Source: Desulfarculus sp.
Lineage (GTDB): Bacteria; Desulfobacterota; Desulfarculia; Desulfarculales; Desulfarculaceae
Length of the DNA: 64,000 nt
Direction: 5' to 3'
Assembly (NCBI GenBank): GCA_016218705.1
Contig: JACRDC010000038.1
Location: 1-64,000, forward strand
Below the pieces are notes generated by a model. The model did not search any database. It was not told where the DNA came from and saw nothing but the letters and a program-made list of their open reading frames with translations. The number at the start of each line of letters is the position of its first letter. Position 1 is the first letter of the stretch. Position numbers and translations under genes: made by a program. Positions 63,910-64,000 of the stretch are shown here, piece after piece.

Positions 63910-64000
63910 GTAGCATCAGCCCGCCGCCGCTATACCATGGCCAGTCCTTTCCCCCCGACCTTCTGATGTATGGCCGAGGCTAGCCTCTGCTGTCATGACC

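Overview
The window is high-GC bacterial DNA. Gene content (Hdr/Flx-type electron-bifurcation genes, a HdrA-linked formate dehydrogenase, selenoproteins, corrinoid methyltransferase, many PAS/GGDEF sensors) points to an anaerobic, probably sulfate-reducing Desulfobacterota (former delta-proteobacteria), perhaps near Desulfarculales. That placement is inference; there is no rRNA gene here.

Layout. 1-7 kb: a PAS-GGDEF cyclase, an iron-sulfur flavoprotein, leuCD, asd and the rsmD-coaD pair. 7-11 kb: dnaA, alanine dehydrogenase and a 0.6-kb non-coding tract with many same-strand GTTTTCCACC-like DnaA boxes next to an AT-rich stretch, which I read as the chromosomal origin. 11-31 kb: a GGDEF-EAL protein, a YgjP-like metallopeptidase, a CoA-transferase, a PAS-LuxR regulator, two glycosyltransferases, a split MacAB-type exporter, a P1 peptidase, a MASE3 hybrid kinase and small unknown genes; two families of palindromic repeats occur here. 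31-39 kb (minus strand): a six-gene Hdr/Flx-type operon in which three genes carry an in-frame UGA exactly where the plus-strand paralogs have Cys. 39-48 kb: pyrR, tRNA-Leu, a tRNA 3'-end relic, a Cys-type fdhA, a third hdrA and an mvhD-ferredoxin fusion. 48-54 kb: an IS5-like relic and a tautomerase / ABC transporter / corrinoid methyltransferase / MetH-activation-like operon. 54-64 kb (plus strand): an extra mvhD, a tRNA, then the all-Cys copy of the six-gene operon in the same order, and a NifS-like enzyme.

The notable system is a selenium/sulfur pair. (1) The minus-strand operon encodes Sec forms of HdrA (Sec62), MvhD (Sec70) and an HdrD/DsrK-like protein (Sec232). (2) The plus-strand operon encodes the Cys forms. 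(3) The three Cys-type transcription units (fdhA; hdrA-mvhD; mvhD-tRNA-hdrA operon) each begin, about 65 nt after a TTGACT-like -35 box, with a tiny leader ORF that reaches a UGA after eight codons; 15-18 nt later comes a CUACC/GGUAG hairpin whose loop holds GGGU, AGGU or GGGC, the geometry of a bacterial SECIS element. Two leader ORFs encode the same eight residues (MRLFFGFT) and differ there only at four synonymous third positions, so they look translated. (4) Inside the Cys operon lies a 97-nt tRNA built on a tRNA-Sec scaffold (8-bp acceptor, 5-bp T stem, 6-bp D stem, long variable arm) but with a GCA anticodon and U73, i.e. cysteine identity. My inference is that UGA decoding in the leaders senses Sec-tRNA/SelB status and sets expression of the Cys isoforms; the tRNA's role is open.
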